Assembly: GCA_017477205.1 (NCBI GenBank)
Contig: JAFUXE010000082.1
Span: forward strand, 1 to 5,025
DNA length: 5,025 bases
Direction of reading: 5' to 3'
From: Alloprevotella sp.
Lineage (GTDB): Bacteria; Bacteroidota; Bacteroidia; Bacteroidales; Bacteroidaceae
The notes under the pieces were generated by a model. The model did not search any database, had not been told where the DNA came from, and worked only from the letters and a program-made list of their open reading frames with translations. Below, piece by piece: positions 1 through 5,025 of this stretch. The position numbers and the translations under genes were made by a program. Every line of letters begins with the position of its first letter. Position 1 is the stretch's first letter.

Positions 1-3000
1 AAACATCAACGATAAAAGTAACTACTCCCCTCTCCTTGGGAAAGGGGTCGGAGGTAAGGCTAAAGTCCTCCTCCTCGGTTCCGGCGCGTTGAAGATTGGC
101 GAGGCAGGAGAGTTTGACTACTCAGGTTCGCAAGCCTTGAAAGCCCTTCACGAGGAGGGCATTGAGACGGTGCTCATCAACCCCAACATCGCCACCGTGC
201 AGACCTCGGAAGGCGTGGCCGACAAGATATACTTCCTCCCCGTGACACCCTTCTTCGTGGAGCGCGTCATCGAGAAGGAGCGTCCGGACGGCATCCTGCT
301 GGCATTCGGCGGACAGACGGCGCTGAACTGCGGCGTGGAACTCCACCGAAGCGGTGTGCTGGAACGCTACGGCGTCCAAGTTCTCGGCACTCCCGTACAA
401 GCCATTATGGACACGGAGGACCGCGAGCTCTTCGTGGAGAAGCTCAACGAAATAGACGTCAAGACTATCAAGAGCGAAGCCTGCGAAAGCATGGAAGACG
501 CGCGCCGTGCCGCACGCGAACTGGGCTACCCCGTCATCGTCAGGGCGGCATACGCCCTCGGCGGCCTGGGCAGCGGCTTCTGCGACAACGAGGAGGAACT
601 GGACCGCACCTGCGAAAAAGCGTTCTCATTCTCGCCGCAGGTGCTGGTGGAAAAGAGCCTAAAGGGATGGAAAGAGATAGAATACGAGGTGGTGCGCGAC
701 TGCTACGACAACTGCATCACGGTCTGCAACATGGAGAACTTCGACCCACTGGGCATACACACAGGAGAGAGCATCGTCATCGCCCCCTCGCAGACGTTGA
801 CAAATGCGGAGTACCACAAGTTGCGCGCCCTGGCCATAAAGATTGTGCGCCACATCGGCATCGTAGGCGAGTGCAACGTGCAGTATGCCCTTGACCCCAA
901 CTCCGAGGACTATCGTGTCATCGAAGTCAACGCCCGCCTCTCGCGCTCCTCGGCCCTTGCCAGCAAGGCAACGGGCTACCCGCTGGCCTTCGTGGCCGCC
1001 AAACTGGGCTTGGGCTATGGCCTCTTTGAACTGAAAAACTCCGTAACGAAGGACACGTCAGCCTTCTTCGAGCCTGCCCTGGACTACGTAGTCTGTAAGA
1101 TTCCGCGCTGGGACCTCGGCAAGTTCCGTGGCGTGAACCGCGAACTGGGCTCATCAATGAAGAGCGTGGGCGAAGTGATGGCCATCGGCCGCACCTTCGA
1201 GGAAGCCATCCAGAAGGGCATCCGCATGGTAGGCCAAGGCCTGCACGGCTTCGTGGGAAACAAGGAGCTGAAGATTGCGGACATCCGCGCAAGCCTCGCC
1301 GCACCTACGGACAAGCGCATCCTGGTCATCGAAAAAGCCTTCTTCGACGGCATGACGGTAGATGAAATCCACGAACTCACGAAGATTGACAAGTGGTTCC
1401 TCCACAAGCTGGAACACATATATAATATAAACAAGGCTCTGAAGGCGGCCACGCTGCCCCTGTCCCACGACCTCCTCCGCAAAGCCAAGACATACGGATT
1501 CACGGACTTCCAGGTTGCCCGCGCCCTGCACATGGAGAAGGAAATGGAGATGGAGCAGGCACAACTGCTCGTACGCCAATGGCGCAAGGAGGCAGGCATC
1601 CTGCCCTACATCAAGCAGATAGACACGCTTGCCGCCGAATACCCCGCACGCACGAACTACCTCTACATGACCTACGGCGCCGTGGCACACGACATCACCC
1701 CGTCGGAGGCAGGCGCAAAGTCCGTCGTCGTGCTTGGCTCCGGTGCCTACCGCATCGGCTCCAGCGTGGAGTTCGACTGGTGCGGTGTGCAAGCTCTGGG
1801 CACCATCCGCAAGGAAGGCTACCAGAGCGTGATGATAAACTACAACCCGGAGACGGTGAGCACGGACTACGACATGTGCGACCGCCTCTACTTTGACGAG
1901 CTCACGTTCGAGCGTGTCATGGACATCCTCGACCTTGAGAATCCGCATGGCGTCATTGTTTCCACGGGAGGACAAATCCCCAACAACCTCGCCATGCGCC
2001 TCGATGCGCAGCGGGTTCCCATCCTTGGCACGGCGGCCAAATACATCGACAATGCCGAGGACCGCGAGAAGTTTTCCGCCATGCTGGGACGCATCGGCGT
2101 GGACCAGCCCGAGTGGAGCGCGCTCACGACGATGGAGGACATCAAGGAATTCATCGCAAAGGTGGGCTTCCCCGTGCTTGTCCGTCCCAGTTACGTGCTG
2201 TCGGGCGCCGCCATGAACGTCTGCTCCAACGAGGAGGAGCTGGAGCGCTTCCTGACGCTGGCCGCCAACGTATCGAAGAAGCATCCCGTCGTAGTGAGCA
2301 AGTTCCTGCAACATGCAAAGGAGGTGGAGATGGACGCCGTGGCAAAGGACGGCGAAATCATCGCCTACGCCATCAGCGAACACATTGAATATGCCGGCGT
2401 ACACTCAGGCGACGCCACCATACAGTTCCCGCCGCAGAAGCTCTACATCGAAACGGCGCGCCGCATCAAGAAGATTACCCGCGAGATAGCACGCGAGCTA
2501 CACATCAGCGGCCCCTTCAACATCCAGTTCCTTGCAAAGGAGAACGACATCAAGGTCATCGAGTGCAACCTGCGCGCCAGCCGCAGCTTCCCCTTCGTCT
2601 CGAAGGTGCTGAAGATAAACCTCATCGAGCTTGCCACGCGCATCATGCTGGGCCTGCCCGTAGAGAAGCCCAAGAAGAACCTCTTCGACCTCGACTATGT
2701 GGGTGTGAAAGCCTCGCAGTTCTCCTTCAACCGCTTGCAGAATGCCGACCCCGTGCTGGGTGTTGACATGGCCAGCACGGGCGAAGTGGGATGCTTGGGT
2801 GAAGACCCACGCTCAGCCCTCATCAAGAGCCTGCTTTCCGTAGGTCTGCGCGTACCGGAGCACAGCATCCTGCTCAGTTCCGGCGACGCGAAACAGAAGG
2901 CGGAGATGCTGGAAGCCTCGAAGATGCTGGCAGAACGCGGCTACAGGCTCTACGCCACGGAACACACGAGCCGCTATCTCACGGAGAACGGCATCGAGAA

Positions 3001-3259
3001 CACACGCGTCTATTGGCCCGACCAGCAGGGCGAGCCGCAGGTGCTGACGCTACTGCACGACAAGGAAATCGACATGGTAGTAAACATGCCGCGCGACCTC
3101 TCGAACCGCGAAATCACCAACGGCTACCGCATACGCCGCGCCGCCATCGACCTGAACATACCGCTGCTGACCAACGCACGTCTGGCCTCAGCCTTCATCA
3201 ACGCGTTCTGTACACTACCGCTGACGGAAGTAGATATAAAGAGCTGGGACGAGTTCTAA
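1..3259 (+). CDS. carB: Carbamoyl-phosphate synthase large subunit, 5'-partial
   Basis: This cytosolic enzyme makes carbamoyl phosphate from bicarbonate, two ATP and ammonia channelled from the glutaminase subunit CarA, feeding pyrimidine and arginine synthesis. The open frame enters from the left edge (first full codon at base 2) and gives 1085 residues up to TAA at 3257-3259; E. coli CarB has 1073. No ATG or GTG lies in frame before the conserved VLLLGSG motif (window residues 22-28). The TTG at 89 falls inside that conserved region, so the true start lies outside the window. Visible parts: first synthetase half about 22-425 with GGLGSGF at 187-193 and EVNAR at 308-312; a linker/oligomerisation region about 430-570; second half from about 574 with RPSYVLSGAAM at 728-738 and ECN at 854-856; C-terminal MGS-like allosteric domain about 955-1085. 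Motifs resemble the animal CAD CPSase more than E. coli CarB. Residues about 8-20 look like an inserted palindromic element. Identity is very secure. Confidence 0.98.
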   Translation, partial: NINDKSNYSPLLGKGVGGKAKVLLLGSGALKIGEAGEFDYSGSQALKALHEEGIETVLINPNIATVQTSEGVADKIYFLPVTPFFVERVIEKERPDGILLAFGGQTALNCGVELHRSGVLERYGVQVLGTPVQAIMDTEDRELFVEKLNEIDVKTIKSEACESMEDARRAARELGYPVIVRAAYALGGLGSGFCDNEEELDRTCEKAFSFSPQVLVEKSLKGWKEIEYEVVRDCYDNCITVCNMENFDPLGIHTGESIVIAPSQTLTNAEYHKLRALAIKIVRHIGIVGECNVQYALDPNSEDYRVIEVNARLSRSSALASKATGYPLAFVAAKLGLGYGLFELKNSVTKDTSAFFEPALDYVVCKIPRWDLGKFRGVNRELGSSMKSVGEVMAIGRTFEEAIQKGIRMVGQGLHGFVGNKELKIADIRASLAAPTDKRILVIEKAFFDGMTVDEIHELTKIDKWFLHKLEHIYNINKALKAATLPLSHDLLRKAKTYGFTDFQVARALHMEKEMEMEQAQLLVRQWRKEAGILPYIKQIDTLAAEYPARTNYLYMTYGAVAHDITPSEAGAKSVVVLGSGAYRIGSSVEFDWCGVQALGTIRKEGYQSVMINYNPETVSTDYDMCDRLYFDELTFERVMDILDLENPHGVIVSTGGQIPNNLAMRLDAQRVPILGTAAKYIDNAEDREKFSAMLGRIGVDQPEWSALTTMEDIKEFIAKVGFPVLVRPSYVLSGAAMNVCSNEEELERFLTLAANVSKKHPVVVSKFLQHAKEVEMDAVAKDGEIIAYAISEHIEYAGVHSGDATIQFPPQKLYIETARRIKKITREIARELHISGPFNIQFLAKENDIKVIECNLRASRSFPFVSKVLKINLIELATRIMLGLPVEKPKKNLFDLDYVGVKASQFSFNRLQNADPVLGVDMASTGEVGCLGEDPRSALIKSLLSVGLRVPEHSILLSSGDAKQKAEMLEASKMLAERGYRLYATEHTSRYLTENGIENTRVYWPDQQGEPQVLTLLHDKEIDMVVNMPRDLSNREITNGYRIRRAAIDLNIPLLTNARLASAFINAFCTLPLTEVDIKSWDEF
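22..60. repeat. Short palindromic element read in frame in the carB N-terminus
   Basis: Bases 27-47 form a near-palindrome: CCCCT at 27-31 pairs with AGGGG at 43-47, and TCC at 33-35 pairs with GGA at 39-41, with one C/A mismatch at 32/42. The flanks also pair partly (TAC at 23-25 with GTA at 54-56). In the carB frame it reads NYSPLLGKGVGGK, just before the conserved KVLLLGSG motif, where related CarB proteins as I recall them have only a few residues ahead of that motif. From memory, C-rich/G-rich elements of the pattern CTCCCCTCTCC..GG..GGGG are dispersed repeats in many Bacteroidota genomes. The palindrome and frame are seen directly; the repeat-family assignment is recall and inference. 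Confidence 0.6.
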
Positions 3260-3279
3260 GAAAGAGAACAAGCGGACGG

Positions 3280-3303
3280 GTAAACGAGTAAACCTGTAAA
3301 CAA
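3280..3303. repeat. Octamer tandem repeat GTAAACnn, three units
   Basis: GTAAAC occurs at 3280-3285, 3288-3293 and 3296-3301, exactly 8 bases apart, with variable dinucleotide spacers GA, CT and AA. It starts about 20 bases after the carB stop codon. It contains no gene. Together with the heptamer repeat that follows it fills most of the gap between two convergent reading frames. ACAAG at 3300-3304 can pair with CTTGT at 3311-3315, a weak 5-bp stem that links the two repeat blocks. Confidence 0.7.
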
Positions 3304-3310
3304 GCTACAA

Positions 3311-3345
3311 CTTGTCACTTGTCACTCGTCACTTGTCACTCGTCT
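3311..3345. repeat. Heptamer tandem repeat CTYGTCA, five units
   Basis: Five consecutive 7-base units can be read: CTTGTCA (3311), CTTGTCA (3318), CTCGTCA (3325), CTTGTCA (3332) and CTCGTCT (3339). The variation is almost only T/C at the third base. The reverse complement (GTGACRA) resembles the preceding octamer units (GTAAACRA), so the two blocks form a loose imperfect inverted repeat. No T-tract follows, so it is not a classical intrinsic terminator, though its position between convergent frames would suit a transcript-end structure. That role is inference. Confidence 0.75.
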
Positions 3346-3354
3346 AGTAAAGTT

Positions 3355-3492
3355 CTAACGCCGATTGTCCTGTGCCTGTCCTTGCAGGCGCTGGAGTTCG
3401 GCTGACAGGCGTTGGCACATGGCGCCATTGCCCATTTCCTGATAACGTTTGAGGGAATATCTGAGGTTCTCTATCTGTTTCTGCGTATCCAT
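3355..3492 (-). CDS. Possible small helical protein, 45 residues, unknown function
   Basis: A minus-strand frame from ATG at 3492-3490 to TAG at 3357-3355 encodes 45 residues, starting MDTQKQIENLRYSLKRY and ending QAQDNRR. It is highly charged and rich in Leu, Gln, Arg and Glu, with hydrophobic residues spaced as in an amphipathic helix or short coiled coil. There is no signal peptide or membrane segment. The frame is open further upstream to an ATG at 3573, but that longer start would add a proline-rich stretch and place the initiation codon upstream of the promoter candidate, so the 45-residue form is preferred. It is convergent with carB. I do not recognise the family. Support comes from composition and from a promoter-like sequence about 70 bases upstream; it could still be a chance frame. 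Confidence 0.42.
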   Translation of the reverse strand: MDTQKQIENLRYSLKRYQEMGNGAMCQRLSAELQRLQGQAQDNRR

Positions 3493-3558
3493 AATGTAGT
3501 AAGTTTTGCCCTCGCAGGGAGGGACTGTGTTCAACAAGTTATCTGTTCTTTCTGGGGG

Positions 3559-3593
3559 CAAAGGTAGTGCCACAAGTGATTCCAGCCCCCAAA
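3559..3593 (-). promoter_or_regulatory. Candidate minus-strand promoter for the small ORF
   Basis: Read on the minus strand, TACCTTTG (3566-3559) is a perfect match to the Bacteroidota -7 box TAnnTTTG, and TTTG (3593-3590) stands upstream as a -33 box. The spacing is 23 bases, slightly longer than the usual 19-21. Transcription would start near 3552, leaving about 60 bases of leader before the ATG at 3492. The -33 box overlaps the left arm of the 10-bp inverted repeat at 3591-3627, so a protein or structure there could affect this promoter. Confidence 0.4.
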
Positions 3594-3651
3594 AACCGCG
3601 CGAGTTGTTTACTTTGTCGCGGTTTTTTAAGATTTCAAGCCCACTTCTGGC
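3569..3651. repeat. Outer inverted repeat enclosing the 10-bp palindrome
   Basis: GCCACAAGTG (3569-3578) pairs with CACTTCTGGC (3642-3651) at nine of ten positions (C/C mismatch at 3573/3647). It encloses the perfect 10-bp stem at 3591-3627, giving a nested two-stem arrangement over 83 bases. It lies between the minus-strand -7 box and the plus-strand promoter candidate for cdd, so it could be a regulatory structure or a small palindromic repeat element. Nested arms can arise by chance, so confidence in function is low. Confidence 0.4.
3591..3627. terminator. Perfect 10-bp inverted repeat with A/T tails (terminator-like or operator)
   Basis: AAAAACCGCG (3591-3600) is the exact reverse complement of CGCGGTTTTT (3618-3627), with a 17-base loop; one further T follows at 3628. 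A GC-rich stem followed by a T-run fits a rho-independent terminator on either strand, but the loop is long and the GC part is only 5 bp. No obvious gene ends just before it on the plus strand (carB ends about 330 bases earlier), and on the minus strand it lies upstream of the small ORF. An operator between divergent promoters or a 5' attenuator is therefore an alternative. The pairing is seen directly; the role is undecided. Confidence 0.45.
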
Positions 3652-3702
3652 ACGCCGAGATAACGTTTTTGCGCCTTTGAAGCCACTTTTCGGGCCAAAC
3701 GC

Positions 3703-3733
3703 TTTCCCGTTTCGTACTTTTGTGCTACGTTTG
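3703..3733 (+). promoter_or_regulatory. Candidate cdd promoter with tandem -7 boxes
   Basis: TACGTTTG (3726-3733) matches the Bacteroidota -7 consensus TAnnTTTG exactly, with TTTC (3703-3706) as a three-of-four -33 box at 19-base spacing. A second exact -7 match, TACTTTTG, lies at 3715-3722, eleven bases earlier, but its best -33 candidate (TTTC at 3688-3691) is 23 bases away. Starting from the downstream box, transcription would begin near 3740, about 20 bases before the cdd ATG. Confidence 0.6.
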
Positions 3734-3760
3734 TCCGCTTAAACTTTCACGCTAAGAGCC

Positions 3761-4240
3761 ATGAAACACGAACATTTACGGCTTGACTACCACATGGTAC
3801 AGCCCGAAGAACTCGCCGAGGACGACCGCGCATTGGTTGAAGAAGCCAAGGAGGCCACCTACAGCAGTTTCTCCCCATATTCCCATTTTCGCGTCGGCGC
3901 CGCCCTCCGCATGGAGAACGGAGAGGTCTTTCGGGGCAGCAATCAGGAGAATGCGTCCTTCACGACAGGCCTCTGTGCAGAACGTACGGCCATCTTCTAT
4001 GCCACGGCGAAATGCCCGGACACAGCTGTGACGACCATTGCCATCGCTGCGCGCGGCCAGGACGGAGCCTTCACGCAGGATCCCATAAGCCCCTGCGGTG
4101 CCTGCCGTCAGGTACTGGCCGAGATAGAACACCGCGCGGGACGCCCCATGCGCGTGCTTCTCTACAGCCTCAGCGGCATCATCGTCATGGACTCCGTCGG
4201 AACGCTTCTTCCCCTGCAATTCAATGGCGATTCCCTTTGA
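3761..4240 (+). CDS. cdd: Cytidine deaminase
   Basis: This cytosolic zinc enzyme hydrolyses cytidine and deoxycytidine to uridine and deoxyuridine in pyrimidine salvage. The 159-residue product has the full motif set of the homotetrameric class: F43 and the substrate-binding pair N61/E63 in NQENAS, C72-A-E74 with the catalytic glutamate, and P-C112-G-A-C115. C72, C112 and C115 are the expected zinc ligands; the spacing matches B. subtilis Cdd (C53, E55, C86, C89) with a 19-residue offset at the N-terminus. The protein is longer than the roughly 130-136 residues typical elsewhere because of an N-terminal extension and a tail with LLPLQF; from memory, Bacteroidota members are about 160 residues. 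An in-frame TAA at 3740-3742 with no other start before ATG 3761 fixes this start. It has its own promoter candidate, so it is probably not co-transcribed with carB. No defects are visible. Confidence 0.96.
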   Translation: MKHEHLRLDYHMVQPEELAEDDRALVEEAKEATYSSFSPYSHFRVGAALRMENGEVFRGSNQENASFTTGLCAERTAIFYATAKCPDTAVTTIAIAARGQDGAFTQDPISPCGACRQVLAEIEHRAGRPMRVLLYSLSGIIVMDSVGTLLPLQFNGDSL

Positions 4241-4266
4241 CGGGGAGAAGAAAATGCGTATCTTCG
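4236..4266 (+). promoter_or_regulatory. Candidate promoter for the DUF3127-mtgA pair
   Basis: TTTG at 4236-4239, overlapping the cdd stop codon, is followed after exactly 19 bases by TATCTTCG (4259-4266), which matches TAnnTTTG at all but one position. Transcription would start near 4273, giving about 45 bases of leader before the ATG at 4318. A small stem (TTCGC 4263-4267 with GCGAA 4271-4275) overlaps the -7 box and probable start site. The DUF3127 gene could also be reached by read-through from cdd. Confidence 0.6.
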
Positions 4267-4317
4267 CGCCGCGAAAGAGAACATACACACCAAATATCAT
4301 ATCATCAACCAAGAAAA

Positions 4318-4734
4318 ATGGAAATTACAGGTAAAATCATTCACGCATCCGAACCTCGTGGCGGCGTGTCGCAGCGCACAGGAAACACATGGAAAAGCCA
4401 GGACTTCGTCATCGAATGGTACGAAAACAACTTCCCGCGCCACTGCATCTTCACCGTCTTCGGCGAAGACCGCCTCAACCAGTTCAACATACAGCTGAAC
4501 CAGGAGTACACCGTGTCCTTCGACATTGACGCACACGAGTACAACGGACGCTGGTTCAACGACATCCGCGCATGGCGCGTAGCACCTCCCCAGGCCGCCG
4601 CACCCGCCGCCGTAGCAGCTCCCGCGCCGCAGGCCGTCGGTACGCCCGCACAGCCCGTTGCTCCCGAGGTGCCCGCTCCCACGGCTCCCGCACCCTCCTT
4701 CGAACAAGCTCCCGAAGACAACCTGCCCTTCTGA
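4318..4734 (+). CDS. DUF3127 protein, OB-like with SSB-type acidic tail
   Basis: The 138-residue product begins MEITGKIIHASEPRGGVS and is recognised as the DUF3127 family of Bacteroidota, whose function I do not know to be established. Residues 1-88 form the conserved domain: short beta-like segments, a SQRTGNTWKSQDFVIE segment, FTVFGEDRLNQFN at 45-57, VSFDIDA at 66-72 and GRWFNDIRAWRV at 77-88. The pattern, with aromatic residues near the end, resembles an OB-fold like that of single-stranded DNA-binding proteins (inference). Residues 89-127 are a low-complexity Pro/Ala/Val linker. The C-terminus, EDNLPF, copies the acidic-plus-PF tip by which SSB recruits partner proteins. The frame is open back to 4012 inside cdd, but ATG 4318 is chosen because the conserved domain starts there, the A-rich AAGAAAA leader precedes it and a promoter match lies in the gap. 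mtgA follows 11 bases after its stop. Nucleic-acid binding is likely but unproven. Confidence 0.9.
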   Translation: MEITGKIIHASEPRGGVSQRTGNTWKSQDFVIEWYENNFPRHCIFTVFGEDRLNQFNIQLNQEYTVSFDIDAHEYNGRWFNDIRAWRVAPPQAAAPAAVAAPAPQAVGTPAQPVAPEVPAPTAPAPSFEQAPEDNLPF

Positions 4735-4745
4735 CACCGTAAGAC

Positions 4746-5025
4746 ATGAGGTACGTCGTTCGCTTTCTGAAGTGGGCAGTCATCCTCTTCTTCTCATCCT
4801 CAATACTGGGTGTCCTGTACTACAAATGGATGCCCGTTGAGTACACACCGCTCATGCTCATCCGCTATGCGCAGCAGTCGCAAGCAGGTGAGCATGCGCA
4901 CATTAAGCACCGTTGGGTGCCGCTTGACAGCATCCCCGAGGCCATGCAGTGGGCCGTCATCGCCAGCGAAGACCAGAACTTTCGCAGCCACTACGGCTTT
5001 GACGTCAACGCCATTGAGCAGGCCA
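4746..5025 (+). CDS. mtgA: Monofunctional peptidoglycan glycosyltransferase, 3'-partial
   Basis: Family GT51 enzymes polymerise lipid II into glycan strands at the outer face of the cytoplasmic membrane. Ninety-three residues are visible before the window ends; E. coli MtgA has about 242. Residues 1-8 are basic/hydrophobic and 9-26 (WAVILFFSSSILGVLYY) form a single N-terminal membrane anchor, placing the rest in the periplasm. The sequence VPLDSIPEAMQWAVIASEDQNF is followed by HYGFD; E75 in the EDQNFRSHYGFD motif (75-86) is the expected catalytic glutamate. An in-frame TAA at 4740-4742 leaves ATG 4746 as the only start. Only 11 bases separate it from the DUF3127 stop, so the two are probably co-transcribed. 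A bifunctional class A PBP with a GT51 domain has the same motif and cannot be excluded without the 3' end, but the short N-terminus and the spacing to the motif favour the monofunctional type. Confidence 0.9.
   Translation, partial: MRYVVRFLKWAVILFFSSSILGVLYYKWMPVEYTPLMLIRYAQQSQAGEHAHIKHRWVPLDSIPEAMQWAVIASEDQNFRSHYGFDVNAIEQA

Noticed and set aside
89..91. TTG as the carB start codon
   Set aside because: It lies inside the conserved VLLLGSGALKIGEAGEFDYSG region; starting here would delete the first beta strand and glycine loop. The frame is open to the window edge, so the start is upstream.
1154..2404. 416-codon open frame on the minus strand inside carB
   Set aside because: It is an antisense shadow of the GC-rich, well-conserved carB sequence; its His/Val-rich product shows no recognisable domain.
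3311..3345. CRISPR-like array
   Set aside because: The units are 7 bases with no spacers, far too short for CRISPR repeats, and no cas gene is present.
3506..3742. 78-codon plus-strand frame between the small ORF and cdd
   Set aside because: It covers the inverted repeats and both promoter candidates, has no recognisable motif and is richer in Phe/Pro/Arg than a typical protein here. Non-coding regulatory DNA explains it better.
4263..4275. Small TTCGC/GCGAA hairpin as a terminator after cdd
   Set aside because: The stem is only 5 bp, no T-run follows, and it overlaps a promoter -7 box, so a terminator call is not supported.
3776..4312. 178-codon minus-strand frame opposite cdd
   Set aside because: The plus strand encodes a complete cytidine deaminase with all catalytic residues; the opposite frame has no family features.
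4012..4317. N-terminal extension of the DUF3127 frame into cdd
   Set aside because: The upstream part is the out-of-frame shadow of cdd, rich in His/Arg/Pro, and the DUF3127 domain begins exactly at ATG 4318.
4297..4737. 146-codon minus-strand frame opposite the DUF3127 gene
   Set aside because: Its Gly/Cys-rich composition is the antisense reflection of the Pro/Ala linker codons.

Overview
The window looks like chromosomal DNA of a Bacteroidota member, most likely Bacteroidales and plausibly a Prevotella-like genus. Three things support this: a DUF3127 protein (a family I know from Bacteroidota), several matches to the Bacteroidota promoter pattern TTTG-N19..21-TAnnTTTG, and A-rich leaders without strong Shine-Dalgarno sites. 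The genes are rich in G/C at third codon positions, while the main intergenic gap is more A/T-rich. The genus is inference.

Layout. (1) Bases 1-3259, plus strand: carB, the large subunit of carbamoyl-phosphate synthase. It is complete except for its start codon, which lies left of the window. Its motifs resemble the CPSase part of the eukaryotic CAD protein more than E. coli CarB. A short palindromic element appears to be inserted in frame in its N-terminus. (2) 3260-3354: a non-coding gap holding two short tandem repeats, an octamer series and a heptamer series. (3) 3355-3492, minus strand: a possible 45-residue helical protein of unknown function, convergent with carB. (4) 3493-3760: a 268-base gap with nested inverted repeats and divergent promoter candidates, one for the small minus-strand ORF and one for cdd. 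(5) 3761-4240, plus: cdd, cytidine deaminase with all zinc and catalytic residues. (6) 4241-4317: a short gap with a good promoter match. (7) 4318-4734, plus: a DUF3127 protein with a probable OB-like N-terminal domain, a Pro/Ala linker and an SSB-like acidic tail ending in DNLPF. (8) 4746-5025, plus: the 5' part of mtgA, a peptidoglycan glycosyltransferase, 11 bases behind the DUF3127 gene and cut by the window edge.

How the genes relate. carB starts de novo pyrimidine (and arginine) synthesis and cdd salvages cytidine/deoxycytidine to uridine/deoxyuridine, so the left part is a loose pyrimidine neighbourhood, although the two are separated by a promoter-bearing gap and are probably transcribed separately. 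The DUF3127 gene and mtgA probably share a transcript, which may start within the end of cdd.

I see no CRISPR array, tRNA, rRNA, insertion sequence, phage gene or defence system. The items most worth a second look are the in-frame palindrome in carB, the DUF3127 protein with its SSB-like tail, and the nested inverted repeats between the divergent promoters.
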